The notes under the pieces were generated by a model. That model saw only the letters and a list, made by a program, of their open reading frames with translations, ran no database searches and was not told the DNA's origin. This document shows positions 38,501 to 46,418 of a stretch of DNA of 64,000 bases, piece after piece. The translations under genes were made by a program, and so were the position numbers. The DNA is from a virus. The stretch lies in the IMG/VR virus record IMGVR_UViG_3300010157_000040, positions 44,698-108,697 of that record. One strand, written 5' to 3'. The number at the start of each line of letters is the position of its first letter. Position 1 is the stretch's first letter.

Positions 38501-40395
38501 ATTCTTTAAAAACTAATAAAGATTATTTAAAGTTTAAATCAGATTTTAAATCTGCAGGTGTAGATGAAAGTAAATTAACTGATGTAGCATATGAAGCATA
38601 TCTAAATCAAAGAGCATTAATAAATGCATTTAATAGAGAAGCAATTATGGGTATGGAAGATTATTCATATACTGATATGGTTTTAAATATGGTAGAAGAA
38701 TTTTCTAACTTAAAACATAAGTATCCAATTGTTAATCAATTCACTAAACCTAAAGTTGTTACAAGAAATATACACGGTCAGGTACTTAAAGAAAATTATG
38801 TTTTAACATTAAATGATGTTAAAGAATTAAAAGATGGTCAACTTGCAGAAGTATATTACCAAAATATAAAAGATCTTGGAGATGAAACTGTAAAGAAAGT
38901 ATCTAATATAGAAGATAATAAAAGAATTAGTAAATTATTTAGTCTGTTGCCTATGATGATGATATATCAACATGGTTTAGGATATAGTAAATATGGATTT
39001 AATGAAGCATTACCATATAATGATTTTATAGGTGTAATGCAAACAGCAGCAGATATTTATGAAGATAAAATTCTTAATGAACAATCTTTATATTCTATTT
39101 ATAATTTACTAATGAATGAGAATAATGCAAACTTTAAAGATTATGTTGCACCAAGAGCTAAAGATTATAAAAATCCAGTTGCTAGTGAATTCTCAAATCC
39201 TGTAGTAACAACTGTTGAAGAATTAGATGATAGCATGAGAGCATTATTAATGAAAAATGCTGTTCCTGTAGTACAACCATCTACTAATGTTGAATATAAT
39301 TATAATCCATCAAATGTATCTGAGCAAACAAGAGATGATTATAAACAATATGTATTAAAACAACTTGGAAAACCTGAAATTAAAGCTAAAGCAAATGCAT
39401 TTGATTTTATATATCCAGATTTAACAATTACAATATCTAAAGATGGTTCTCTTAGTTACACAAATGTTAATCAAAAAATTGTAGATTTATCTAAAACAGA
39501 TTCTGGATATGATCTTAAATTTATGGTTGGTTTAAATAAATTAGCTGAAGAGTTTACTCAACCATCTGCTAGTGTTGAAACAGAAGTAGTAATTCCAGGT
39601 GTTGAAATTAAAAGAAATGTTATAACTAAAGAAGAACAACTTGAGTTATTTAATATTCTTAAACCTTATATTGAAAAACAAGGAGCCACAACCAATAAAG
39701 CTACTAGTGCAAATGTAATGATTGGATTAGGTTTAAGATGGGATTATAAATCAAATAATCCTAATTATAAAGCTATTGAAATAAAAAATATTATTGTACC
39801 TGGAAGTAGTGCTAAGTATGGTTATTATGAAGTATCTATTAATGGTCAACCATTAGGTCCTATTAATCCTAGAATTAAAACATTAATGTCTAAAGCTACT
39901 GGTATAGATGCTACTGATTATGATGGGGCTATAATAAATCTTTATACAGATAAAACTTTTATAAGTGCTCATAATGATGTAGATGAAGCTGCTGATGCTA
40001 TTGGATATCCTGTACTTGTTTTAAATATAGGTGGAAGTGGCAATTTTAGTGTACAACAAACTGGAAAATATGAACCTACTCCTCTTAATTCTGGAGACTC
40101 ATATATTTTTGGAATAAATGGAGAAAACAGAAAAGTAATGCATAGAACTTTTCCTTCTAAACAAGATGGATTTTTACCTGCAATAACTACAGCAATAGAT
40201 GGAGAAACTTATTCAAAAGGAAGTTATAGATTATCTATTACTTTAAGAAGAGTAAAAAATCTAAAACCAGGAATGCCTACAGTACCAGCTAAAGTTGTTA
40301 CTCAACCATCTACTAGTGAACCTACAGATATAGTTAAAACAATTAGTCCTAATGGTAAACCACCAATTGAAAGAACATCATCAGATTGTGAATAA
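29572..40395 (+). CDS. Giant virion RNA polymerase with zincin-like motif and C-terminal AlkB-like domain
   Basis: A 3607-aa protein. Residues about 2265-2320 contain VRIPVQGLNSMEF followed by SGADFDVDKL; DFDVD (2308-2312) matches the DxDxD Mg-binding loop of YonO/crAss-like single-chain RNA polymerases, and the R-x-P-x-Q-G-x-N-S stretch also recurs there. In those phages this enzyme is carried in the virion and transcribes early genes. Two more modules are visible: YHEAWHGF (H839, E840, H843) with IIAEEFREY about 40 residues on, a gluzincin-like zinc-protease pattern; and residues about 3320-3565 with INLYTD, HND (H3467, D3469), MHRTF (H3524) and YRLSITLRR, an AlkB-type 2-oxoglutarate/Fe(II) oxygenase pattern. 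Far longer than the roughly 2200 aa of the phi14:2 enzyme as I recall it. Confidence 0.8.
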   Translation: MKITCSLKQSQIEKLYANIYGHLLDSQNKGKTFDSKGYMINLFNKIATKGDVETAAKFLQQVPTLIGTASFRPSLEELGLPTDMLRPLIKSFKNEDAGLLNVVSYFNPTLNINVQQELIDQSEKNAFVVPENDSETVTKDLFDYLPYDSFSTTFQEFLTVDPDKAATNEQLDVNRKVIYATLKELKKTIGTTPNLGKLVYQNVTLKLVPQRLDTADTDELDKTTKRLQNRSEFLNRKGVAQPNVTKPNEIFLMIISNEIGEPVYFNDEGSITTKEEGGKQVYQFLRDARKKGDRYTVTDIYGKDNQILNAKELATLMDKNSKIKLSKEEFNNLVAELDKKQQEEFKQLYNFRQRLIKGEIPLINITDVSQGIKEYTNKEITLSNIRRYPFGTDHVFKTIQTIKTPRGQFKKGEATITIEGQEFKIDRPNLTDDLIKKIATVLTDKNLSKELRYRFYSQFLANKASLATRKHTLSYTPVTDELIFSYSKKTFQEGYDSKFTDVMLDSDTAYTEIYDALKLASGKNGNYFSAKMTYNKDLLNINGYQDYNLDTKELSEDFIPYIPLLETLPNTKVDASVTSNPRFFNSYMKFALPNEFTQQLEEAQNSSNDAEKDDFFETLSAPSDVENLMPSEKKKVIVDTLKSDKKIVGTITKPFGSDTKWKFITAKGTTIDFYSHTNNITDLDTVAQANLNLLPEVDFNGKVMTDVVEVRIGDKVIGYVRETDDFDKVNIVEPTKSQEEIDAEIEEKINPKNTSHPSEDSLFFTRSGDLTNNVTESEIKDAHTWWAKSDLTKHIGFKEAVNIVNSDAYARFMTYGARLNGTLGTIEIANKGSMVDVYHEAWHGFSQLYLTRKQKTSLYKEVRRKLGRNKKLSFFEIEEIIAEEFREYAKNPKPKPDSPVRNTIFRIILNFLREVFGKGSVTNVRDIKKVQELFDNLYLNKNLNKYTPTIDNVMFDLLYRNSGIVKPGTLTDQVLDRQDSNLIKDSMDSIISDLVDSDNGIKGNKSGTLAILLDSRNRDELYKLININLNKSLSHYKSTLEKLDDKDENKNTKEVLENRVRILQAAVDNYGNSKSGVIQYHIENSTFDLIKQKYTTLELDEEGNLFDPNNTDNTERYGDTKVGEKSLIQLAGKETLYILKSLHEVVDGKIKYNELGYKKLAPFRTTWNNTVRAISGLQDPQEMYDKLVEESKVSPEFKQLTENKLANPLNSKNPNEQKAITSFWQDFNKPRVPYIQFTIFKKTDENPKGSSEVTEASIETKTVINKFQNKFKADINSVYIKRIGKENIPTLDISEIVKDFSDANGNLDISKSYEFARAIGFYLDDIGIIKNTLKKDESTIQQFGLPYIFNAVKVLNRKDKLPVKSALVSKWISKFKTNPIKTLTEAIPVGVIGPDIFKQKNKVEALARLQGRYGVDSSNFGVFNAERNLVFEHIDNNSITKIVYALNNAEKLSDLWESDKFNYTKFLDPKINSFTNRSGILRSLFDMRDPKKSKLKDRDLELFMNSGTQVEQSAVGLNTTSLDVNSKMLQEMNTMLKGGVQEFMRHASKSSSFGARINGGIVGKPGKQGSDERLWVDIDMFAKNIAHDYAFTAHLLPYMESEAERIFKCNSNLDTFKNYVGYNRELSNGRIAGQEFTAFDNVLTDNTKELIYAAINKAIKNKELFNLGTFLKNNPTLLSTVKKETAFYFADQTRENLYKLTTSNYISPSLREKLNVFNITEDAQDKVLVDAYTYNAWIHNFETASLFYGDIVQYNHDKEEMHKRNTGATSGGRTFRTDISAQNFANGYLADTSYAKKHNATPISYNGTFNTAIIKDIERTSIYYPDFEKALREDYTKRFSKVLDKSKVAAAVEDRVAKEIKKYKDMEEGDGQGWITFDAYRLLKTNENSWSNAQEVLFQKINNNQPIEATEITEMFPVYKLQNFGHLANTDLLAPINAMHKFALMPLIPSMIEGTDLESLHQQMMSKNIQYLTFQTGSKVGSVTSNGKADQIYDANSDEKILKTDIKFTPNTIYVDYLKNVTAVPSKFKNKTVFSTQLRKLILSNLYENGKIINSDNTKAIKEYEAAVDHHSNLLKLELLNEIGYEHDVKNNKYYGNVDKFLDVVQAELEKRDLPEHLIQMVGLTRDKSLRTDLSLHLKADEIEKILVALVEKRLIKQKVKGEALVQVSSAMTNGIWDQKTKFKNATVADVKKFMGSNNLPFYHQDASGNTLAMKVAIALQGDFVNLLKLNHLDGQPIGTRARLNDMIKEDKWLDLNDNRKSVTLSAVRIPVQGLNSMEFMEVYEFLDPAAGNIIIPPSEIVAKSGADFDVDKLTTFMPHIDYKGNYVKGQLSNEELLKKVNKLNETPEGKKLATNLIKSQKSASENNLIATIRGILELKDNFASLIRPNDTYLLKEIADELQDHVTDYNRFGNVHNENRTGLKNQKVISPTRVLEAGYNLHKHEANMVGKRVLGIIAVENALHPIFNAIGAAMPKTYKESSYVGNKYIDGKIDYDTRILLPTNMTKDGRISLSGTETSDGMDNIGELFSQMLNGAVDVEKDAWIFFIQGNYELIPMLTFLFKAGVPKEQAIMFVSQPLVREYAKQQREVKSAYATLTGVVPEDYNPMFAKYTAAQNTLEGKNLNSVINKATALKVKDVLSLQGDTEIKFAENKVYKTKKASTILKEIKDGTIDPTKITYMVNNETGEKIFKPIGKHPVSNANFYYTAKAATENKKEFSLEELKQNVVDNDSTSPQAIAAFLHLLEIEKSSKGFSVLKMQANPDTKTSKTIQEIIKRNLSLEDIKELSKLEPGLVDKLQKSILGTFFDNKLIKDLVVPVFQLRNNDVVTSTILKLLDKNSNSIAEKFGKGQDGASQFITQFKNAIPNYIYQNYMSHFIDKAGNLTDTPTEFNELTVKNVAGTTNGAKVVGNNIYVDTERLRNEFENKLYTRESTLEGNYKESGLRGFKLQDDMFPNLSSYVRYVYEREYQRHLYPIDSLKTNKDYLKFKSDFKSAGVDESKLTDVAYEAYLNQRALINAFNREAIMGMEDYSYTDMVLNMVEEFSNLKHKYPIVNQFTKPKVVTRNIHGQVLKENYVLTLNDVKELKDGQLAEVYYQNIKDLGDETVKKVSNIEDNKRISKLFSLLPMMMIYQHGLGYSKYGFNEALPYNDFIGVMQTAADIYEDKILNEQSLYSIYNLLMNENNANFKDYVAPRAKDYKNPVASEFSNPVVTTVEELDDSMRALLMKNAVPVVQPSTNVEYNYNPSNVSEQTRDDYKQYVLKQLGKPEIKAKANAFDFIYPDLTITISKDGSLSYTNVNQKIVDLSKTDSGYDLKFMVGLNKLAEEFTQPSASVETEVVIPGVEIKRNVITKEEQLELFNILKPYIEKQGATTNKATSANVMIGLGLRWDYKSNNPNYKAIEIKNIIVPGSSAKYGYYEVSINGQPLGPINPRIKTLMSKATGIDATDYDGAIINLYTDKTFISAHNDVDEAADAIGYPVLVLNIGGSGNFSVQQTGKYEPTPLNSGDSYIFGINGENRKVMHRTFPSKQDGFLPAITTAIDGETYSKGSYRLSITLRRVKNLKPGMPTVPAKVVTQPSTSEPTDIVKTISPNGKPPIERTSSDCE

Positions 40396-40402
40396 AAATA
40401 AG

Positions 40403-40417
40403 TACATTTATAATATA
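40403..40417 (+). promoter_or_regulatory. Shared AT motif before the 1956-aa gene (candidate phage promoter)
   Basis: TACATTTATAATATA lies nine bases before the ATG at 40427, the same spacing as at 12407-12431. The gap is only 31 bases, so the element fills half of it. Confidence 0.4.
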
Positions 40418-40426
40418 ATTTAAGTT

Positions 40427-43400
40427 ATGCCTTGTCCTATTAAAATAAAAGAATTTTTAACTAATCAAGTTTTTGAAAAAGGTCAAGCAGGTCTTTTTAT
40501 GAGAAAAGAACTTGCTGATAAATTAGCTGCAGATATTAATGCTGAGTATGATGCTAAAGTTATAAAATTTACTAAGTACTTTGATCACTTAGAAAGAGAA
40601 ATTACTATTCCTCAATCTTTAATTGATGAGTATTATGATGCAGAACTTCAAGAAGAAATTAAAGAAATGAAATCTGCAGAAAGAGAAGCAGAAGAACAAC
40701 AACTACAAGAAGATATAAGAGCAGGTAAAGTATTAGTAGAAAATCTTGATGTAGATACAGATAATAATGATTATAACTTTAATGAAAACTTTACTGAAGA
40801 CTATTACAAAACTAAAGTAATAGAAAATAGAGACTTACAAATTGCTCAAAAACTTGGTGAAAAATATGCTAAAGCATTTAATGTTTCATATTCTATAATT
40901 ACACCAGGAGAAGCAGCAATCTTATTAGAAGATAGTCCAACACCATTTACATCTGATGTATCTTCATTTTTTTATGATAATGCTATTTACTTTATAGAAG
41001 GTAAATTTACTGCAGCATCTGTATTACATGAATTTGCTCACCCATTAGTTAAAGGTATAGCATTTCAAAATCCAAAGTTATTTCAAAATTTGTTTTCACA
41101 GCTCACTAGTACTAATACTGGAATTGATGCATTAACAAAAGTAAAAGATAAGTATCCGGAACTTGATGAGGATTCAGATAGATTTAAAGAAGAAGCAATT
41201 GTTACAGCCATGGAAATGGATGCTGCAATGGAAATTGAAAATGTTAAAAATAATGACAGTGCATTTGCTAAGTTTATACAAAACTTAATTTTTGCAATTA
41301 AAAAAGTTATTAAAGCTTTAACAGGAAATATTAATCTTAAAAACTTATCTACATCAACTACCAGAGATGAGTTAGTTAATATGATGCTTAATGAAGATTT
41401 TCAAATAGAAGATTTAAAATATCAGTTATCATTATTTGCTGAATTTAAAAAAGATACGGAAGATTATATTAAAGAACTTAAAGATACTACACCTAAAAAA
41501 TTAGTTGAAGCAATTAATAAGTTTCATAATGAAATGACTTTCCAAATTGGTGTACTTAAAAATTCTCCTAAAAAACTTAGAGAAGAACTAAAAGGAAAAG
41601 AAGGATTAGATGTATTACGTAATATAAAAGATTATGTAAAAGGTTATAAAACTGCAGGAGAAGATTTAACTGAAGAAGAATTAGAAGAATTATTTAAAAA
41701 TTTAGGTGAAGAACAAGATGACTTAAGAGTACGTTCACTTGCATTTATAAATAGTTTAACTGAGTTAGAAGTTTTTGCAAGAAGAGTACAAACTTTACTA
41801 TCTGATATGAGAAAGTCAGATAAGTTTATGACTTATGATGGTAATGGTAAAATTCAATATTTTAAACAATTCATGGAGAGAGAAGTAAAATTCTTGAATG
41901 AAGTAAGAAGATCACTTGCATTAGATCCTTCTAATGAATTAGTTAAAAAAATATTAGCAATTAAAGCAGTTGTTGAAGATAATGTTGAAAATGCTAAAGA
42001 AATGACATTTGAATTTGTTAAAGGGTTTTTTATGGAAAACAGTATAACAATGCAAAAAAATGTTAAAGAAAAATTAGAAGAAACAATTGATAGAGTTTTA
42101 AAAGCTGAAAAATTTACCCAGGATGACATTGATGTATTTAAAGATGATTTATTTAATAAGTTAGATATAGATAATATTAAAGGAATAAAACAATCAGATT
42201 TTTTATTACCAAGTATTCCTAAAGGAGCAAAATATATTTTATCAGAAATTGGTAATTATAATTCAAACAAAATTACTGAAGAAACAGTAGATAATTATTT
42301 AAGAGGTCATGTAAGAGATTTAGGTATGATGGGATCACTTGCAACTCCTATGGGTAATGTTAATGATATGTTTGGATCTTTTGTAAATTTTATGAAATCT
42401 AAATTATCAAATGCTGAAGTTAAAAGTTTAGATAAACAATATAAGATAGCTGAAGAATTACAACCTTATTTAAATGCTGTTGGAATAAATCATAATGATA
42501 CTAAAGCTATTGCAGATTTAGTATTATTTATTGATACTGTACCAGATACAGATGAACATGGAAATTTTATTGAAAAACAAATCTATGCATATCTTGATAA
42601 ATTTCAAAACTGGAGAGCAGATAGAGGTAAGTTAGAATTTGATTTAGAAAAAGCTAGAACTTTAGGAAAGAAAGATGAAATAAAAGCAGCTATGCAAGCT
42701 CGGTGGGAGTTTGATGAAAAATACATGCAACGGAAGTATGTAGATGCTGTTTATGATGTTAAAAAGATGTGGAGACAAGATAATGTTTTATTAAATCCTG
42801 CAACAGGAAAAGAAATAAAAATATCTGCAAGTACTTCTATTGAAGCATATATGGAAAGACAATCTGCATTAGATGATTTGGCAACATTTAATAGTTCAAA
42901 CTTTACTGAATTAGATGATCTTAATGAATTTACTCCTTCAAAAGCTGCTAAAATTAAATATGATGAATTGTTTAACATGTTTAATTTAAACGGTGAATAT
43001 AAACAAGGTAAAGAATTAGAAAAAGTATTAATAAGAAGAGCATACAGAGAACAGTCTAGAAAATTTAATGAGAGCACTACTAATATTGATAAAGTACAAA
43101 AAGATTTAGATCATTTTGTTAATGTAACTTTAGCTGGTATGGGTATAACTAAAGATTCTGATTCTGCAAAATATGAATCTGAGATTGCTAAGTTTACTAG
43201 TAAAAACTTTAAGATAGCATATACTAATGAATACTTTCAAGAAAGAAATGCAACATTAGATGCTATTAAAAAAATAAATGAAAAAACAAAAGGGTCAGAT
43301 ATTTCTAAACAGTTAGCTAATTTATATGAACAAAGATATAATTTAGTAAATAGAGTAACTGATAAAGATGGAGAACCTAATGGTTTAATGTTAGGTCAAG

Positions 43401-46297
43401 ATCAAATCAAAAGACTTAAAAGTATTGAAGAAGAAATTGTTGCAGCACAAGAACAGTTTGATAGAAAAACTGGTTTATCTAAAGAAGATTCAAATAGATT
43501 AAAATACTTTGAAGAAGAAATAATTGGTAAAGGTAAGTTTAATGAAATGACACCTGAAGATAAAGCTGAATATCAAAATCTATCTAACAATAGAACAGCA
43601 TTTGGTTTGTCTGGTCAAGAAACAACTTATTTAAGAGGTTTATATAGAAAACTTAATGAACTTACTGATACACAAGCAACTGATTATTATATCACTGCAT
43701 TTAATAATGCATTAGGTGATGCTGATGTTCCAATTGCAACAATAGAAACTGCTGATAACTGGATTAATTCAAATGATGTAATGAAAGCAAAAGCTGAAAG
43801 TTCTGCATTTGCTGAATGGTTTGATAGAAATCATTATACTAGACCAAGTTTTGATCAAGAAACCGGAGAGTACATGAATAAGTACTATAGGTTAAAAGCA
43901 TGGACTATAAGTAAACCAAGTGATTCTTCATTTTATAAAAAAACAGAATTAGTTGATCCTACTACTGGTGATAAACTTACAGTAGATGGAGTTCCTATTG
44001 CTAAATATTCATATACTAAAATTAAAGATGAATTTTTTACAGGATATGATGCAAAGACTAAAACTATTAATAAAAAAGTAGGAGTGCATGTAGATAACAG
44101 AGGTAACTTTTTACCTAAGACATTTGCTATTGGAGATGTGAATGATAAATACATGAATAAAAAATATTTTGAACTTCAAAAAGCAAACAATGCACAATAT
44201 AAATTACTTGAAAAATTAAAACAAAATATATTAGATGTACAAGAAGATTCACAATTTGCATCAAGAATGTATTTAGATTTTGCTAGATTTAGAATTGATA
44301 CTAATCTTGAATATTTACAAAAAGGTAAGCTTCAAGAAAGTATAAAAGATAAGAAAAATATTGTATTACAAAATCTAAAGGCTGCTGTTACTGCAGCTAA
44401 AGATGACCCGGAAAGAAGTTTGAATTTTGATAATAAATATTTATTAGTTCCAACAGACTTACAAGGTAAACCAATTGCTAAAGTTCCTATTAGAGGATTA
44501 TTTAATTTAGATATTAATACTGTTTCTACAGATGTGTTTAGATCAATGTTTAATTATATGTATTCAATTGATCAACAAAATGCATTAATAGAAAATGAAC
44601 CATTAGCACAAGCACTACTTAATGTATATAGAGATCCAGATAATGCAATTGATAAATTAGATAGAGCAAGTAAAACTCTTGCAAAAATAGATGATAAAGC
44701 ATCTTCTTTCTTAAAAAGATCTACTAATAAAAGATTACAGTTAGCTGAAGATTTTATTAACAGAACTTTTTATGGTCAAATTACTAGTGAATTTCAACAA
44801 GAAAATGTAATGACAACTAAAATTGCAAAAGGTTTAGTTGGTCAAGCAAGTAGAGCATTTTATGCATTAAACTTACAATCCTCAGTAAAAAATAAATGGG
44901 GAATGACAGTGCAGAAACTTATATATTCTGCAGGTGGAAAATATATTGACTATCCTTCAATGGCAAGAGGTCAAATATCTGCAACAAAAGCAATGTTTGA
45001 ATATGCTGCTAAAGGTGCATATGCAAAAGGAATGAAAAGTTTACCAATGCAAATGATGGATAAGTTTGATATGAATCCAGGAAAAACTAAATCTGAGTTT
45101 GGTAAATCTACTACAAGAACAGCTGTAAAAGATTTATTAGATGGTGCATGGATGTATTCTGATAGAAAATTATTAGAACTAGAAGGAGCATTAGAACTTG
45201 GATTTGCAGTTATGGAAAAACAACTTGTTGATCAAGTACAAGATGATGGTTCAGTAACACAAATAAGATATGCAGATGCATTTGAAACTAATGCAGAAGG
45301 TAAAATGGTGTTAAAGAAAGGTATTGATCCTGAATGGGGAACAGAAGAACTTACTCATACTGTACAAGTAGGGGACACATTAGATTCTATTGCTAAGAAA
45401 TACCATATGACAGCAGAAGAATTAAAATCAAAAAATAAAATTACAGAACTTCCGGAACTAGGTGAAGATATAACAATTTCAACAAATAAGAAATTTAATG
45501 ATGTTAAACTAATCATAGCATCAGTAAATAAAAAACTGAATGGTACAATGACCAACATTGATGGACCAGCAGCTGAAAAGTATTTGTTATATAATCTATT
45601 TAGTTTTTCAAGAAAATATGCCACAGGTATGTTCTTGCAAAGATTTCAAATGGATACTTCTAAAGGTAATAAAGGTAATGAAACATGGGATTGGGACACT
45701 AATGATACAACTAAAGGAACATACATAGAATTCTTACAACTATCAGGTAAATTAATTAAAGGTTTTAGTACATACTGGCCAATTATGAAACCTTCAGAAA
45801 AAGCTGCTGCTAAACAAGTAATTATGGAAGGTATGTTATTATTTCTTATAGGAATGGTAATAACTTATTTATTTGGTTATGATCAAGGTGATGAAGATAG
45901 ATTTGCTAAAATTAAAGCACGTGAAGATAAATATGGTGCTGCAGGATTTATGGCAAACCATTTATTATATCAGTTAATGATGGTAAAGAAAGAAAATCAA
46001 TCTTTTATTCCACTTCCTGGAGTAGGTTTAAATGATTGGTTAAGTTTTGGTAAAGCAACTACAATTGTAATAGGTCCAACATTAGGTGTATATGGAAAAA
46101 TATTTGTTGATCTTGGTCAAATCTTAATTGGTAGTGATAAAGCTACATATAAACAAGATGTTGGTCCATATTCATGGCAAAAACAAGATGTATATAAGAT
46201 TTGGAATCACATAGGTTCATTATTTGGTGTATCAGGTAAGAATGTTAGTCCTTATTGGTCTATCAAGAAGAAAGAGATATTTGAAAACATGAATTAA
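40427..46297 (+). CDS. Giant virion protein with zincin-like motif, LysM domain and hydrophobic C-terminal segment
   Basis: A 1956-aa protein. SVLHEFAHPLVKG (H201, E202, H205) is an HExxH zinc-protease motif; EEAIVTAMEMD about 55 residues later could give the third ligand. Long charged helices fill residues about 300-1100. Residues about 1641-1683 match a LysM repeat: HTVQVGDTLDSIAKKYHM, then ELKSKNKI and LPELGEDITI, a peptidoglycan-binding fold. A hydrophobic run at about 1800-1818 (MLLFLIGMVITYLFGY) is a likely membrane segment. It is the last gene of the + strand block, next to the RNA polymerase gene, and is probably co-packaged with it. A role in crossing the cell wall and membrane during entry is inferred from the LysM and hydrophobic segments. 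Confidence 0.65.
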   Translation: MPCPIKIKEFLTNQVFEKGQAGLFMRKELADKLAADINAEYDAKVIKFTKYFDHLEREITIPQSLIDEYYDAELQEEIKEMKSAEREAEEQQLQEDIRAGKVLVENLDVDTDNNDYNFNENFTEDYYKTKVIENRDLQIAQKLGEKYAKAFNVSYSIITPGEAAILLEDSPTPFTSDVSSFFYDNAIYFIEGKFTAASVLHEFAHPLVKGIAFQNPKLFQNLFSQLTSTNTGIDALTKVKDKYPELDEDSDRFKEEAIVTAMEMDAAMEIENVKNNDSAFAKFIQNLIFAIKKVIKALTGNINLKNLSTSTTRDELVNMMLNEDFQIEDLKYQLSLFAEFKKDTEDYIKELKDTTPKKLVEAINKFHNEMTFQIGVLKNSPKKLREELKGKEGLDVLRNIKDYVKGYKTAGEDLTEEELEELFKNLGEEQDDLRVRSLAFINSLTELEVFARRVQTLLSDMRKSDKFMTYDGNGKIQYFKQFMEREVKFLNEVRRSLALDPSNELVKKILAIKAVVEDNVENAKEMTFEFVKGFFMENSITMQKNVKEKLEETIDRVLKAEKFTQDDIDVFKDDLFNKLDIDNIKGIKQSDFLLPSIPKGAKYILSEIGNYNSNKITEETVDNYLRGHVRDLGMMGSLATPMGNVNDMFGSFVNFMKSKLSNAEVKSLDKQYKIAEELQPYLNAVGINHNDTKAIADLVLFIDTVPDTDEHGNFIEKQIYAYLDKFQNWRADRGKLEFDLEKARTLGKKDEIKAAMQARWEFDEKYMQRKYVDAVYDVKKMWRQDNVLLNPATGKEIKISASTSIEAYMERQSALDDLATFNSSNFTELDDLNEFTPSKAAKIKYDELFNMFNLNGEYKQGKELEKVLIRRAYREQSRKFNESTTNIDKVQKDLDHFVNVTLAGMGITKDSDSAKYESEIAKFTSKNFKIAYTNEYFQERNATLDAIKKINEKTKGSDISKQLANLYEQRYNLVNRVTDKDGEPNGLMLGQDQIKRLKSIEEEIVAAQEQFDRKTGLSKEDSNRLKYFEEEIIGKGKFNEMTPEDKAEYQNLSNNRTAFGLSGQETTYLRGLYRKLNELTDTQATDYYITAFNNALGDADVPIATIETADNWINSNDVMKAKAESSAFAEWFDRNHYTRPSFDQETGEYMNKYYRLKAWTISKPSDSSFYKKTELVDPTTGDKLTVDGVPIAKYSYTKIKDEFFTGYDAKTKTINKKVGVHVDNRGNFLPKTFAIGDVNDKYMNKKYFELQKANNAQYKLLEKLKQNILDVQEDSQFASRMYLDFARFRIDTNLEYLQKGKLQESIKDKKNIVLQNLKAAVTAAKDDPERSLNFDNKYLLVPTDLQGKPIAKVPIRGLFNLDINTVSTDVFRSMFNYMYSIDQQNALIENEPLAQALLNVYRDPDNAIDKLDRASKTLAKIDDKASSFLKRSTNKRLQLAEDFINRTFYGQITSEFQQENVMTTKIAKGLVGQASRAFYALNLQSSVKNKWGMTVQKLIYSAGGKYIDYPSMARGQISATKAMFEYAAKGAYAKGMKSLPMQMMDKFDMNPGKTKSEFGKSTTRTAVKDLLDGAWMYSDRKLLELEGALELGFAVMEKQLVDQVQDDGSVTQIRYADAFETNAEGKMVLKKGIDPEWGTEELTHTVQVGDTLDSIAKKYHMTAEELKSKNKITELPELGEDITISTNKKFNDVKLIIASVNKKLNGTMTNIDGPAAEKYLLYNLFSFSRKYATGMFLQRFQMDTSKGNKGNETWDWDTNDTTKGTYIEFLQLSGKLIKGFSTYWPIMKPSEKAAAKQVIMEGMLLFLIGMVITYLFGYDQGDEDRFAKIKAREDKYGAAGFMANHLLYQLMMVKKENQSFIPLPGVGLNDWLSFGKATTIVIGPTLGVYGKIFVDLGQILIGSDKATYKQDVGPYSWQKQDVYKIWNHIGSLFGVSGKNVSPYWSIKKKEIFENMN

Positions 46298-46305
46298 AAA
46301 AAATA

Positions 46306-46329
46306 AGGGAAAGTCCTAAGACTCTCCCT
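46306..46329 (+). terminator. Hairpin at end of the + strand virion block
   Basis: AGGGAAAGTC pairs with GACTCTCCCT (one A-C mismatch) around a four-base loop, followed nine bases later by a T run. On the opposite strand the same hairpin is also followed by a T tract, so it may stop transcription both ways. It lies eight bases after the stop codon of the last virion gene. Confidence 0.65.
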
Positions 46330-46361
46330 ATATGTTTTTATCTTGTTCCAACTAAAAAAAA

Positions 46362-46385
46362 AGAGGTGCATCTCTGCACCCCTTA
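46362..46385 (-). terminator. Terminator of the - strand replication block
   Basis: On the - strand AAGGGGTGCA pairs with TGCACCTCTT (one G-T wobble) around a four-base loop and runs straight into nine or more T residues. It is located just past the stop of the DUF932-like gene, so it ends the converging - strand transcript. Confidence 0.8.
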
Positions 46386-46418
46386 ATTGATATATATTAA
46401 CCCTGTAAACCAGGTTCT

